Assembly (NCBI RefSeq): GCF_000067165.1 | Contig: NC_010162.1 | Coordinates: forward strand, 7,571,001 to 7,635,000 | Source of the DNA: Sorangium cellulosum So ce56 | Lineage (GTDB): Bacteria > Myxococcota_A > Polyangia > Polyangiales > Polyangiaceae | Direction of reading: 5' to 3' | Length of the DNA stretch: 64,000 bases | Part shown: piece by piece, positions 30,690 through 39,426 of the stretch | Position numbering within the stretch: the stretch's first letter is position 1 | Layout: the number at the start of each line of letters is the position of its first letter | The notes under the pieces: model-generated | Told to the model about the DNA's origin: nothing | Database searches by the model: none | The model's input: only the letters and a program-made list of their open reading frames with translations | Position numbers and translations under genes: made by a program

Positions 30690-33235
30690 GGCTCGTGCAC
30701 GTCAACGTGACCCAGCTCCGCGTCGCGGCGACGTGCCCGAGGCTCCACTGGTTCGACGCGCGCGCCACGGCCGAGCGGCAGGACGGGCGGACGGTCGTGA
30801 GCCGCATCTGGCGCAAGGGCGGGGAGGCGCCCGGCTGCGGCGCGCTGTTCCACACCGCGGTGGAGCGCTTCAACGCCGCCGCGGCGAGCTCGGACGAGGT
30901 GCTGGCGGCGCTCGAGGCCGCCGGCGACGCCCCGGGCCTCCAGCAGGCGCTGATGCGCTGGTTCAACGCCTCCTGCCTGAACCTCGACGCGCTCGCGGCG
31001 CGCCCGGTGCCGCTGCGGCTGGGCTTCATCTCCGCGGTCCAGCTCTATATGGAGGAGCTCGCTCGGCTCGCGGCGCACGCGAGGGCCGCGGGCCTGCCCG
31101 CGGCGGAGCTCCGGGCGCAGCTCTTCGGGGACTCGCGCAAGCGGGTCGACGTGACGTTCCACGTGGGGGAGGACGTCCACGTCCACGTGACCGGGGCGAT
31201 CGACTACGTGTACTTCGATCCGCGGCTCGGGAAGCACCGCATCGTGGACTACAAGCTCACGCCCGCGACCTCCCCGAACAGCGATCTCTTCCAGATCTTC
31301 ACGTACGCGCTGATGCACCACCACCAGCACGGCACCCGGCCGGACGTGGCGGTGTTCTACCTGCACCCCACCCGCAGCGTGCGCGAGGCGCGCTGGGAGG
31401 AGATCGAGGCGAAGCGCGGCAAGGTCCACGAGCTCATCGCCAGCATGGTGGCCTGGTCCGACCACGCGGTGGGCGCGGGCGGGCTCGCGCCGCCGGGCGA
31501 CCGCACGTACTGCGGCGGCTGCAAGCACGAGCGCTCCGGGGCGTGCGTCGCGCAGCTCGGCCACAAGGACGTGGGCGCGTGGGACAGGCGCTGGACGGCG
31601 CTCGAGGCCACGCGCGGCGGCGGATCGCCGGACGCGCGCGAGCCCGCCGCGGCCAGCGCGCCGGCGGCGGACGAGCCGGCCGCGGGCGAGCCGATGGTGG
31701 AGGACGATCCCGAGCTCGACGAGGCGCTGGCGGTCGTGAAGCCGGCCGTCGAGCGCCCGAAGCCGGCACCGGCGCGGGGCCGCGGGCGAAGGGCGCCCGC
31801 GGAGGCGCCGCCAGGCGGAGCCAGGCCGGCAGAGGCGCCGCCAGGCGGAGCCAGGCCGGCGGAGGCGCCGCCGGGCGGAGAGCGCTCGACCCCCGCGGCG
31901 CTCGACGCGGGAGCGAGGCCGCCAGAGGCCCGCACCGCGAGCGTCACCGGCATGCTCCTCGGCTTCGACGACGGCGGCGCGCCCGTCTGCGTGGACCCCG
32001 CGGTGCTCCGGACGCACGTCTCGGTCGTCGGCGCGGCGGGGAGCGGCAAGACGTGGATGGCCAAGGTCATCGCGGAGGAGGCGCTGCGCGCCGGTGTCCC
32101 CGTCGTCGCGATCGACCCCCAGGGCGATCTCGTCCAGATGATGGAAGCGCGCCCGCCGTCCGACGTGCCGGCCGAGCTGCACCGCGCGTGGGAGGAGCTC
32201 CGGGAGCGCATGGAACCGCGCATCCTCACGCCCGGGTCCTCGCACGGCCAGCGGCTCTGCCTCGACCCGCTGCGGCTCCCGAGCGCGGGCGAGCTCTCGC
32301 ACATCGCGAACCCCGCGCTCCGCGCCGAGGAGGAGGAGGGCTTGCTCGTGGCGGTGGCGGCCAACCTCGTCAGCCTGTGCGCGTGCGGCGGCGAGGAGGA
32401 GTCGCAGCGCACGTTCCTCTACCAGGTGCTGCGGCACCTGCCGCGCGCGGCGCCGGTCCGGCTGAGGGACATCGTGGCCGCCGTCACCGCGCCCGAGGAC
32501 CTCGGCATCGACGACGTGGACAGCCTGATCCGCAAGTCCGAGCGCGAGCGGCTCGCGCGAAAGCTCAACACGTTCGTGCAGGGCCCGTCCGCGCGGCTCT
32601 TCTCGGGGGGGACGCGCCTCGACTTCACCGAGCTGCTCCGGCCCTCGAAGCCCGGGCGTGTCCCGCTCAACGTCGTTTACCTGAACGCGCTCAGCAACGA
32701 CGACGAGAAGCACTTCTTCCTCGCCGCCCTCGCGACGGAGCTGTACCGCTGGATGATCACGACCGTGGACGCGACCTCCGGCGGCGTGAACCTGCTCTTC
32801 TACATCGACGAGGCGCGCGACTGGATCCCGGCCGGCGGTAGCAAGCCGCCCGCCAAGCAGCCGCTCATCCGGCTCTTCACCCAGGGCCGGAAGTACGGCG
32901 TCGGCTGCTTGCTGTGCACCCAGAGCCCTCGATCGGTGGATTACAACGTGTTCGGCAACACGAGCACGAAGCTCATCGGGCGGCTCGAGGCGGCGCAGGA
33001 CGTGGAGCGCGTGATCGACTGGTTCACCATCGAGGGCGGGGCCCCTCCGTGGGTCGCCGCGCGCAAGGGGGCGCCGAGAGGGAGCTTCGTCGCGCGCTGG
33101 CCCGACATGCCCGCGGATCTCGCGGGCCGCGCGTTCAAGGGGCGAACGCTCTTCACGCGCCACGCCGGCGCATGGTCGCCCGACCGCGTGGAGCGGGCCG
33201 TCACCGAGGCTGGGCTCCGTGGCACAGGCGGGTGA
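30686..33235 (+). CDS. Fusion of Cas4-like Fe-S nuclease with HerA-like ATPase
   Basis: 849 residues, GTG start overlapping the previous stop (GTGA). Residues 1-290 form a PD-(D/E)xK nuclease of Cas4/AddB type: Cys17, His56 (GALFHTAVERF), Asp173 (GAIDYVYF), Asp188 and Lys190 (IVDYKLT), the QxxxY motif (203-207), then Cys276, Cys279 and Cys287 (YCGGCKHERSGAC), a four-Cys Fe-S cluster. All catalytic residues are present. A Gly/Pro/Ala linker with 10-residue repeats (~370-400) joins it to a HerA/FtsK-like motor: Walker A GAAGSGKT (449-456), Walker B LLFYIDEARDW (Asp708, Glu709) and a HerA-type stretch QGRKYGVGCLLCTQSP. HerA motors translocate duplex DNA and usually partner a nuclease in trans (NurA). 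Here the nuclease is covalently attached. Confidence 0.9.
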   Translation: MRLVHVNVTQLRVAATCPRLHWFDARATAERQDGRTVVSRIWRKGGEAPGCGALFHTAVERFNAAAASSDEVLAALEAAGDAPGLQQALMRWFNASCLNLDALAARPVPLRLGFISAVQLYMEELARLAAHARAAGLPAAELRAQLFGDSRKRVDVTFHVGEDVHVHVTGAIDYVYFDPRLGKHRIVDYKLTPATSPNSDLFQIFTYALMHHHQHGTRPDVAVFYLHPTRSVREARWEEIEAKRGKVHELIASMVAWSDHAVGAGGLAPPGDRTYCGGCKHERSGACVAQLGHKDVGAWDRRWTALEATRGGGSPDAREPAAASAPAADEPAAGEPMVEDDPELDEALAVVKPAVERPKPAPARGRGRRAPAEAPPGGARPAEAPPGGARPAEAPPGGERSTPAALDAGARPPEARTASVTGMLLGFDDGGAPVCVDPAVLRTHVSVVGAAGSGKTWMAKVIAEEALRAGVPVVAIDPQGDLVQMMEARPPSDVPAELHRAWEELRERMEPRILTPGSSHGQRLCLDPLRLPSAGELSHIANPALRAEEEEGLLVAVAANLVSLCACGGEEESQRTFLYQVLRHLPRAAPVRLRDIVAAVTAPEDLGIDDVDSLIRKSERERLARKLNTFVQGPSARLFSGGTRLDFTELLRPSKPGRVPLNVVYLNALSNDDEKHFFLAALATELYRWMITTVDATSGGVNLLFYIDEARDWIPAGGSKPPAKQPLIRLFTQGRKYGVGCLLCTQSPRSVDYNVFGNTSTKLIGRLEAAQDVERVIDWFTIEGGAPPWVAARKGAPRGSFVARWPDMPADLAGRAFKGRTLFTRHAGAWSPDRVERAVTEAGLRGTGG
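31801..31880 (+). repeat. 30-bp in-frame tandem repeat in the nuclease-HerA linker
   Basis: GGAGGCGCCGCCAGGCGGAG starts a 30-bp unit present at 31801-31830 and 31831-31860 and partially from 31861. It encodes AEAPPGGARP repeats between the nuclease and motor domains. Near-identity at the DNA level suggests recent slippage; linker length may vary between strains. Confidence 0.8.
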
Positions 33236-33314
33236 CGCGCCGGGCGCGGGTGGGATCGAGGCCTCCTCACCAGCAAGGCACTCCTCGGCATCGAGGTAGG
33301 CACGACGGTGGTGC

Positions 33315-33680
33315 ATGGACCTGGATAACCCCGTGATTCGACTCTGTGCGGAGGGCACCCGGGCCGAGTTCGAAGGCAGGAAAGAGGACGCCCGGGAGCT
33401 CTACCGTCAGGCGTGGGCTGCCTGCAAGGACGACTACGACGCCTGCGTGGCGGCGCACTACGTCGCACGGTTTCAGGACACGCCCGAGGAGGCGATGTCG
33501 TGGAATCGAGAGGCGCTCGTTCGCGCAAGGAAGGTCGACGATGAACGTGTCCAGAGCTTCTACCCTTCGTTGTATGTGAACCTCGGCCGCTCCCACGAGC
33601 TGCTTGGCAACCGAGAGGAGGCCGAGCACTTCTACCGGCTCGCGGCCGAGCTCGGCCTCGAGCATCAGCCGGACGAGTAG
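33315..33680 (+). CDS. Tetratricopeptide-like protein
   Basis: 121 residues. Helical repeats of TPR type are visible: GTRAEFEGRKEDARELYRQA, then YVARFQDTPEEAMSWNREAL, and LYVNLGRSHELLGNREEAEH with FYRLAAELG. A similar short TPR protein family is common in Streptomyces and Bacillus. No signal peptide. It starts 79 bp after the HerA fusion gene; no coupling is visible, so it is probably independent. A role in protein binding is inferred. Confidence 0.8.
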   Translation: MDLDNPVIRLCAEGTRAEFEGRKEDARELYRQAWAACKDDYDACVAAHYVARFQDTPEEAMSWNREALVRARKVDDERVQSFYPSLYVNLGRSHELLGNREEAEHFYRLAAELGLEHQPDE

Positions 33681-33723
33681 GGATCGCGACATCCCCAGAA
33701 AGCCCGCGACACGAGGTGCTTCC

Positions 33724-34410
33724 ATGAAGAGCGCGCTTGAAAGACGGAGGCGGTTTCTTCTGATGCTGTTCGCGGCGCTCTACGGGTGCCAAAGAGCACC
33801 CTCACAATCGAACGAGATCTCAGCCGCGAGCGCGGCGGCCCCCGAAAGCGGCACGATCGCACCGGCACAATCACACGCTCCACCGGTCGCCGGTCAGGCC
33901 GCGCCCTCGAAGAACGAGGTGGCCGACCGGCTGGCCGGCATCGGCCCGGGCGAGGAGCGTGAAATCGGCGCAGGCGTCTTCATGGTGATGCACAGAGTCC
34001 AGGCCACCGAACCGCTCGGAGATGGCTGGCACCTCGCGCGATCGACGGAAGGCGCCTTCTCCGTGGAGCTGCCGCTCCCGTTCAACGACTTTCGAACGCG
34101 CGCCGGGGCGACCGACGACGTGGAGCTGCGCACGCACACGGTCGGCGGAAAGACGCCTGGACGGCTCGCCTTCAGCGCGAGCTGCATGGCGCGGCGAGAT
34201 GGAAAGCTCGGGCCGGAGGGGCGCGCGCCCGGCCGTGACAGGCTCGAGGTGAAGGGAACGCCGCCGGCGGCACACCAGCGGACGGTGGATTTCGAGGACA
34301 TGACCTGCTTCCTCATCGTCGAAGCCCAGGGCTCGGATCCGCTACCGCCCGAGGCCGATCGGCTGCGCTTCCTCCGGTCGCTCGAGCGGACAGGAAAGCC
34401 GGTCTGGTGA
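33724..34410 (+). CDS. Lipoprotein of unknown function
   Basis: 228 residues from ATG 33724 (a longer frame from 33604 overlaps the TPR gene). The N-terminus is basic then hydrophobic with a lipobox (FLLMLFAALYGC), followed by a ~45-residue Ser/Ala/Pro linker typical of surface lipoproteins. The C-terminal domain has GWHLARSTEGAFSVELPLPF and FNDFRTR, followed by LAFSASCMARRDGKLG, and ends LRFLRSLERTGKPVW. The pattern is like PsbP/DUF1795 lipoproteins but too weak to assign. It follows the TPR gene after 43 bp. Confidence 0.7.
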   Translation: MKSALERRRRFLLMLFAALYGCQRAPSQSNEISAASAAAPESGTIAPAQSHAPPVAGQAAPSKNEVADRLAGIGPGEEREIGAGVFMVMHRVQATEPLGDGWHLARSTEGAFSVELPLPFNDFRTRAGATDDVELRTHTVGGKTPGRLAFSASCMARRDGKLGPEGRAPGRDRLEVKGTPPAAHQRTVDFEDMTCFLIVEAQGSDPLPPEADRLRFLRSLERTGKPVW

Positions 34411-34412
34411 GA

Positions 34413-34568
34413 ATGCTTATCGCGGGCGAAAGGCCACTTCATTCCAACGCTTCGGTCTTCGAGATCGCGGGCGCCGTCGGCTACGAGTCGGAGAGCGCGT
34501 TCAGCGCGGCGTTCAAGAGGACGATGGGCGAGTCGCCGCGCGCGTATGCGCGTAGACGTCGGGCGTAA
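34413..34568 (+). pseudogene. Remnant of an AraC-family regulator (C-terminal helix-turn-helix)
   Basis: Only 51 codons from an ATG at 34413 to TAA at 34566-34568. The peptide contains VFEIAGAVGYESESAFSAAF and FKRTMGESPRAYARRRR, the second helix-turn-helix and end of an AraC/XylS-type DNA-binding domain. The first helix-turn-helix and any sensor domain are missing; the preceding DNA is the end of the lipoprotein gene. It is a deletion remnant and is unlikely to work alone. Confidence 0.75.
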
Positions 34569-34636
34569 GGCCGTTCGCCATCGCTCGATATCCGACCCGC
34601 TTGCCGGCGCGCCCGCGGCATGCCTTGATCGAGCGC

Positions 34637-35008
34637 ATGACGACGGGGTTCTTCGAGGCGCGTGGCTTTCGTTTCCGGCTCGATCGCGAGGGCGCCGAGG
34701 TGAGCGGGGCGCCGACGCGCGCGGTCCAGGCCACCATCGAGCCCGACCAGGCCAGCCTCGACGGTGACGAGCCGCTGGCCGAGCTCCTGGGCCGCCGGCT
34801 GTCTGCGCTGCTCGGCGCGCCGGTGAGCGACGAGGAGGGGATCTTCGATCTGGCGGTCGAGCGCGACGGGGTCGTGGTCGCGGCCGTGCAGCTCTCGTGC
34901 GGCGAGGACGACGAGGACGTGCTCGAGCTGCTCGGCGAGCGATCGTCCTCGCTCCCGGTGCGCGCGCTGGTCGAGGCGCTGGTCGAGGCGCTGCGGGGTC
35001 CCGGATGA
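34637..35008 (+). CDS. Hypothetical acidic protein
   Basis: 123 residues from ATG 34637; TTG codons at 34601 and 34625 are alternative starts. The protein is acidic with alternating strands and helices (MTTGFFEARGFRFRLDREG, DEEGIFDLAVERDGVVVAAV, VLELLGERSSSLPVRALVEA). No family recognised. Its stop overlaps the start of the next gene (ATGA), so the two are coupled and likely interact. Confidence 0.6.
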   Translation: MTTGFFEARGFRFRLDREGAEVSGAPTRAVQATIEPDQASLDGDEPLAELLGRRLSALLGAPVSDEEGIFDLAVERDGVVVAAVQLSCGEDDEDVLELLGERSSSLPVRALVEALVEALRGPG

Positions 35009-35535
35009 CGGCGCGCGCGGCGCGCCAGCACGCGGTGTCAGCCCAGGTGACGCCGATCGAGGACGGGTTCCTCGTTCCGCCCGGACATCCCGGGGCGGGT
35101 GAGGTCACGCCGAGCCGCTTCGTCATGCTGCCGGTCCCTGGCGTCGAGCACAGCCCTCAGTACTTTCGCTACAGCGCCGCGCTCCAGGGCGACCCCCGTG
35201 CCTTCGAATTCTTCGTCCTGATCGCCACGCCTGGAGGTGATCCGTCGGCCGCCCCTGGAGCGCTCCCCCACCTCGAGCGCGCGTTCCCGTCCGCGACTGT
35301 CGCTCTGCTGCTCGATGCTCGGACCGGCTGGGCTCGCGCCAGCGCCTCTGCGCTCGAGGATGCAGGCCGCAAGGACCTCGCTGCCGGCTGCGTGGCCGCC
35401 GTCCTCGCCGGTGCGAGCTGGGACGAGTCCGACCCCATCCTCGTGGCGCTGGACGAGGAGAACTTTGCCGTGAGCCTCGTCCACGAAAGCGAACGATGGC
35501 ATGCGGTCATTCGAGCTCAAACGGCTCCGCCGTAG
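35005..35535 (+). CDS. Hypothetical protein coupled to the preceding gene
   Basis: 176 residues, ATG in an ATGA overlap with the upstream stop. The core looks like a small alpha/beta domain: FVMLPVPGVEHSPQYFRYSA, AFEFFVLIATPGG, SATVALLLDARTGWARASAS, PILVALDEENFAVSLVHESE. No signal peptide, membrane helix or catalytic motif stands out. Unknown function; the two-gene overlap suggests a dimeric or immunity-like pair, which is speculation. Confidence 0.62.
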   Translation: MTARAARQHAVSAQVTPIEDGFLVPPGHPGAGEVTPSRFVMLPVPGVEHSPQYFRYSAALQGDPRAFEFFVLIATPGGDPSAAPGALPHLERAFPSATVALLLDARTGWARASASALEDAGRKDLAAGCVAAVLAGASWDESDPILVALDEENFAVSLVHESERWHAVIRAQTAPP

Positions 35536-35582
35536 GGCCCAAGAGAAAGCGCAGCGCCCCCGCCAGCGGTACCCTCTCGCCG

Positions 35583-36224
35583 ATGCCGCCCACCCTCCCG
35601 AGCCCGCCCTCTGGCGGCCCCGAGTCGGACATCGAGAACGCCTCGGCTCGGTACAACGACGGAGCGCCTGGGCCCGGCACCGGCTTCGTCGACGAGCTGA
35701 GGAGCACGAGCACCAGGATCCGCACCATGCCCCTCGTGACGCGGCTGTTCTCCTGGGCGTCCGCGCTCGGTGTGGTGACCCTGGTCGCGCTCCTCTACGA
35801 TCGACTCCCTGAGCTGCTCCCCGTCACGCGCTGGTCGTCGGCGCCGCGTTCTCTGCTGCTCGCGTTGCGCGTCCCTTCCATCAACCTGATGTCCCTGGTC
35901 CTCATCGAAGCCCTGAGCCGGGCGCTTCTCAGGAGCTCGCCCCAGGCCGATGCGCAGGGCGTGGCGACGGCCCTGTTCTTGACGATCGGAATGAAGGCGC
36001 TGATCGAGGGGGCTGAGCTCTTCCTGCTGCCCACGAGATCTCCCCTGATCCCGTGGGCCCTCGTCGCCGCGGTGGTCGGCGGAGTCGGCGTGGCAGTCGC
36101 CCGCGGGCGCCGGATCTTCCTCGGTCCCGCGCGGCAAACGATTCATTTCGATCGGGTCGAGAAGCTCGTCGCCGCGTTCGCCATCGCCAGCCTCGTCGCT
36201 CTCCAGCTGGCACCGGCGTTCTGA
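35583..36224 (+). CDS. Integral membrane protein, unknown
   Basis: 213 residues from ATG 35583 (an in-frame ATG at 35496 overlaps the previous gene). A polar Pro/Ser-rich N-terminus of about 50 residues is followed by four hydrophobic segments: LFSWASALGVVTLVALLYD, SINLMSLVLIEALSRALL, the pair LFLTIGMKALIEGAELFLL and WALVAAVVGGVGVAVARG, and a last helix AAFAIASLVALQLAPAF. No family name. It is convergent with the DUF1428 gene. Confidence 0.65.
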   Translation: MPPTLPSPPSGGPESDIENASARYNDGAPGPGTGFVDELRSTSTRIRTMPLVTRLFSWASALGVVTLVALLYDRLPELLPVTRWSSAPRSLLLALRVPSINLMSLVLIEALSRALLRSSPQADAQGVATALFLTIGMKALIEGAELFLLPTRSPLIPWALVAAVVGGVGVAVARGRRIFLGPARQTIHFDRVEKLVAAFAIASLVALQLAPAF

Positions 36225-36288
36225 TGATCTCCGCCGCCTGGCCGAGCCGGTCCTGGAGGGGCCGGGCTCGCGGACCGCAGCCCGCCGA

Positions 36289-36642
36289 TCAGACGTCGAC
36301 GATGACGTCGAACCCGCCGTAGATCATCCGCTTTCCGTCGAAGGGTGAGTCCTCGTTGTTCATCTGCATGCGCGGGTCCTCCATCACCTTCTTGTTGCCC
36401 TCGTCCCGCGCCTCCTTCGAGGGCCAGACGATCCACGAGAAGACGACGACCTCGCCTTCCTCCGCCTTCACCGCGCCCTTGAAGTCGGTGATCTTGCCGT
36501 CGGGCACGTCATCGCCCCAGCACTCGACGACGCGGATCGCCCCGTGCTCCTTGAACACCGCCGCGGCCTTCTCGGCCAGATCGCGATAAGCCTGCTTCTT
36601 GCCCGCGGGCACGGGCACAACGAAACCGTCGACGTAGCTCAT
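36289..36642 (-). CDS. DUF1428 family protein (YbaA-like)
   Basis: 117 residues from ATG 36642, which follows GAGAGGAG on the minus strand. The family pattern is full-length: MSYVDGFVVPVPAGKKQAYR, HGAIRVVECWGDDVPDGK, VVVFSWIVWPSKEARDEGNK, DPRMQMNNEDSPFDGKRMIY and YGGFDVIVDV. These are small dimeric alpha/beta-barrel proteins, similar to YCII/antibiotic monooxygenase folds; the substrate is unknown. The AraC-type regulator gene lies 209 bp upstream in the same direction. Confidence 0.93.
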   Translation of the reverse strand: MSYVDGFVVPVPAGKKQAYRDLAEKAAAVFKEHGAIRVVECWGDDVPDGKITDFKGAVKAEEGEVVVFSWIVWPSKEARDEGNKKVMEDPRMQMNNEDSPFDGKRMIYGGFDVIVDV

Positions 36643-36851
36643 CGTGGTTCTCCTCTCGTTCAGCCCCGCTCCGAACGGACCACCGCCGCGACCCGCGCGG
36701 CGGCGTGCCGACCAGCTCGAGGGTCGGGGTGATGCCCCACGCGCTCGACGAAGGCAACTTCGCTGCAAGGCCGCCTGGCGGCCGCGCGCGAGGGCTCACG
36801 GCGCTCGATCGGGCCGGAAAGCGCGCTCGGCGCGACAGGCCTGCCGGACGA

Positions 36852-37697
36852 TCACCCAGGGCGAGGCAGCGCGCGCTCGCGGGCGCGCCACGCGGCCGGA
36901 GCCACGCCGTGGCGGCGGCGGAAGAGACGGCTGAACTGGCTGGCGTCGGCATAACCGACCCGCTCGGCGATGATCTCGACGAGCTCGTCCGTGTCGCGCA
37001 GGCGACGCCGCGCCTCGGCGAGGCGGCCTTCGAGGATCCACGCCACCACGGAGCGGCCCGTCGACCGCTTCACCGCGGTCGTGACATAGGCGGGGGATCG
37101 GTGCACCGCGCGGGCCACCTCACCGAGGGTCAGCGGTCCCAGACAGCGCGCCTCGATCACGGCGAGCGCCTCGGCGACGATCGAGGGGGCCTCGGGGGAA
37201 GCTGCCTCGCGCGGGGCGGCGCGCACGATCTCGGCGAGCAGGAGCCCGAGCAGGCTCTCGGCCACGACGGGCAGCATGCCCGAGGACCGCGACAGCTCAC
37301 GCTCGAGCTCCTCGAGCAGACCGAGCACGTGGGGCTGCCTGCTGGTCGGCAGCTCGACGACCGGAAACGCCCCGCGCCGGACGCGATCGAGCGGCGCGAG
37401 CAGCTCCTGAAAACGATCGTGAGGGAGGCACGAGCGACAGAAGGCCACGCCGCGCATATCCACCTTGCTCGCCGTGAGCCACCGGTGGGCATCGCCGGCC
37501 GGGATGAGGTGGACCTGGCCAGCCGTGAGCTCCAGCTCGCCGCGGTGCTCCACCCGCATCCGGCCGCCGAGGTGAAAGGCGAGGACCGAATAGGTGTGCA
37601 CGGCGGGGCGCTGTATCGAGCAGATCTCCGGCGCGCGGCAGGCATGTACATGGATGCCGCCGGTCTCGAGGGCGTCGATTGTAAGCTGCGACTCCAT
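36852..37697 (-). CDS. AraC-family transcriptional regulator
   Basis: 281 residues from ATG 37697 (MESQLTIDALETGG); the open frame extends upstream to 37931 but that part lacks protein character. An N-terminal cupin sensor domain is visible (HTYSVLAFHLGGRMRVEHRG, ELTAGQVHLIPAGDAHRWLT), with two Cys in FCRSCLPHD. The C-terminal double helix-turn-helix is LTLGEVARAVHRSPAYVTTA and EIIAERVGYADASQFSRLFR with RRHGVAPAAWR. It probably governs the DUF1428 gene or a nearby target in response to a small ligand (inference). Confidence 0.92.
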   Translation of the reverse strand: MESQLTIDALETGGIHVHACRAPEICSIQRPAVHTYSVLAFHLGGRMRVEHRGELELTAGQVHLIPAGDAHRWLTASKVDMRGVAFCRSCLPHDRFQELLAPLDRVRRGAFPVVELPTSRQPHVLGLLEELERELSRSSGMLPVVAESLLGLLLAEIVRAAPREAASPEAPSIVAEALAVIEARCLGPLTLGEVARAVHRSPAYVTTAVKRSTGRSVVAWILEGRLAEARRRLRDTDELVEIIAERVGYADASQFSRLFRRRHGVAPAAWRARERALPRPG

Positions 37698-38110
37698 GGC
37701 CACCGTCGCAGGGTAACACGCGTTGACGGGGCAGGCTCCTGGACCGGCCTGGCCTGGCTCCCGAGGCTCCCTCGGTCCGGCAGGCGACGCGGTGTCACAC
37801 AGCGGCGGAACCCAGCGCGCATCGGCGACCTGAACCCCACGGAACGTACACCACGGAGAACGACTCGAGCACGGCTGAGCTCCCTTGACAGCTGGGGACC
37901 GATTCGTTTGTTCTGAAAATCGCGAGGTCACCTGGGGGTCCTCTTCGCGGCGCGCCGCAACCTCGCGCGGACGCCCGAATCACCGCGATCTAGATCCAAC
38001 ATGATGGCTGCGCGCCCGGCTTGGGCGCGCGTCCCTCGACCGGCGCGTTCACGACACCGTGCTCGTTCCGGGCGACGCTCCCCTGTCAGACTCATTATCA
38101 GGGAGGGTTT

Positions 38111-39355
38111 ATGAATCACACGTTCAATTCCCATCAAGGCATGTTCATGGCCTGTCTCTTCCTCCTCATCCCGCTGCTGGGGGCCGCGGGTTGCGCCGGG
38201 CAGGAGGAGTGGGGCTCCGACGAGCTCGTCGCGGTCGCCGCCCAGGCGCACCGGGTCCAGAGCGGCGAGCAGCTCTTCGAGAGAGCGACATTCGGCGGCA
38301 ACGGGCGCCGCTGCGTGACCTGCCACAGCGAGGAGACCGGCACGATCTCCCCGGCGGACGTGCAGGCGCGGTACGCGGCCAACCCGAACGATCCCCTCTT
38401 CCGCCCGATCGACAGCGACGACGGCGTCGGCGACAGCTACACGCGGCTCCTCAACGAGGCCACGATCCGCTTCGAGTTCCCGCTGCCCCCGAACGTCTGG
38501 ATTTACGACGACCCCGCGGCCACGAGCGTGACCATCTTCCGAGGCGTCCCCTCCGTCAAGAACTCGCCCGCGCTCGATCCGCTCATCACGTTCGATGCCC
38601 GTGAACCCGACCTCGAGACGCAGGCCGCGAACGCGATCCTGGCGCACTTCGAGCCGACGGTCACGCCCACGCGGCGGCAGCTCGAGAAGATCGCCGACTA
38701 CGAGCGGACGCTGTTCAGCTCGCGAGAGCTGCGCCGTTACGCGCACGGCGGGCCTGAGCCCGAGCTGCCTCGCGGCCACACGCGGTCCGAGAAGCGCGGG
38801 CGCAAGCACTTTCTCCCGAACGGCGTCTGCGGCCAGTGCCACAGCGGGCCCATGCTGAACACGAGCAGCGAGCAGTTCCCCTTCGGGGCGTTCACCAGGA
38901 TCACCGGCGTGCTGACCGGCTTCTCGGGCGAGGTCCTCGGCACCTCGGAGGTGCGGCCGACGCCGAACCCGATGCATCGCTATGCCATGGCCTGCCCGTC
39001 GGACGGGAGCAGCCTCCTCTGCTCCAATCCGGACCTGTTCTTCCCGCTCATCGCCGTCTACCAGCCGAGGCTCGAGAACGGCGTACTCTCGATGCTGGCC
39101 GCCGATCCGGGCTCCGCGCTCGTCCTCGGCACCCTGGACGTCCTGGGGGACGGCAAGACGACCTCCCTCTGGGGCATCAACGAGACGGCGCCCTATTTCC
39201 ATGACAACTCGGCCCCTACGCTGGAGGACGTCATCCACCACTACAAGCTGGCCTTCGAGGCCGCCCCGATCCTGGCCGCCCCGATCCTCGGGGGACGCGC
39301 GACCCTGACCGCCCAGGAACAGGCGGACATGGTCGCCTATCTCAAGCTCCTCTGA
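38111..39355 (+). CDS. Di-heme cytochrome c peroxidase/MauG-like lipoprotein
   Basis: 414 residues from ATG 38111, preceded by AGGGAGGG. A signal with lipobox LLGAAGC leads to the exported part. Two c-type heme motifs are present: RRCVTCHSEETG (about residue 70) and GVCGQCHSGPML (about 240). Other family-like parts are VPSVKNSPALDPLITFDARE, KIADYERTLFSSRELRRY and TSLWGINETAPYFHDNSAPT with LEDVIHHYKLAF. The last block is the typical MauG/CcpA-type segment before the second heme's distal region. Likely an outer-membrane or periplasmic electron-transfer enzyme. Peroxidase function is plausible but not certain. Confidence 0.88.
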   Translation: MNHTFNSHQGMFMACLFLLIPLLGAAGCAGQEEWGSDELVAVAAQAHRVQSGEQLFERATFGGNGRRCVTCHSEETGTISPADVQARYAANPNDPLFRPIDSDDGVGDSYTRLLNEATIRFEFPLPPNVWIYDDPAATSVTIFRGVPSVKNSPALDPLITFDAREPDLETQAANAILAHFEPTVTPTRRQLEKIADYERTLFSSRELRRYAHGGPEPELPRGHTRSEKRGRKHFLPNGVCGQCHSGPMLNTSSEQFPFGAFTRITGVLTGFSGEVLGTSEVRPTPNPMHRYAMACPSDGSSLLCSNPDLFFPLIAVYQPRLENGVLSMLAADPGSALVLGTLDVLGDGKTTSLWGINETAPYFHDNSAPTLEDVIHHYKLAFEAAPILAAPILGGRATLTAQEQADMVAYLKLL

Positions 39356-39426
39356 GCGGAGGGCCCCTCCGCTGTGCGGGCCGGGGGCCTCCCGCGGCCC
39401 GCGCGGAAAAACAGAGCCCGCGTTGA

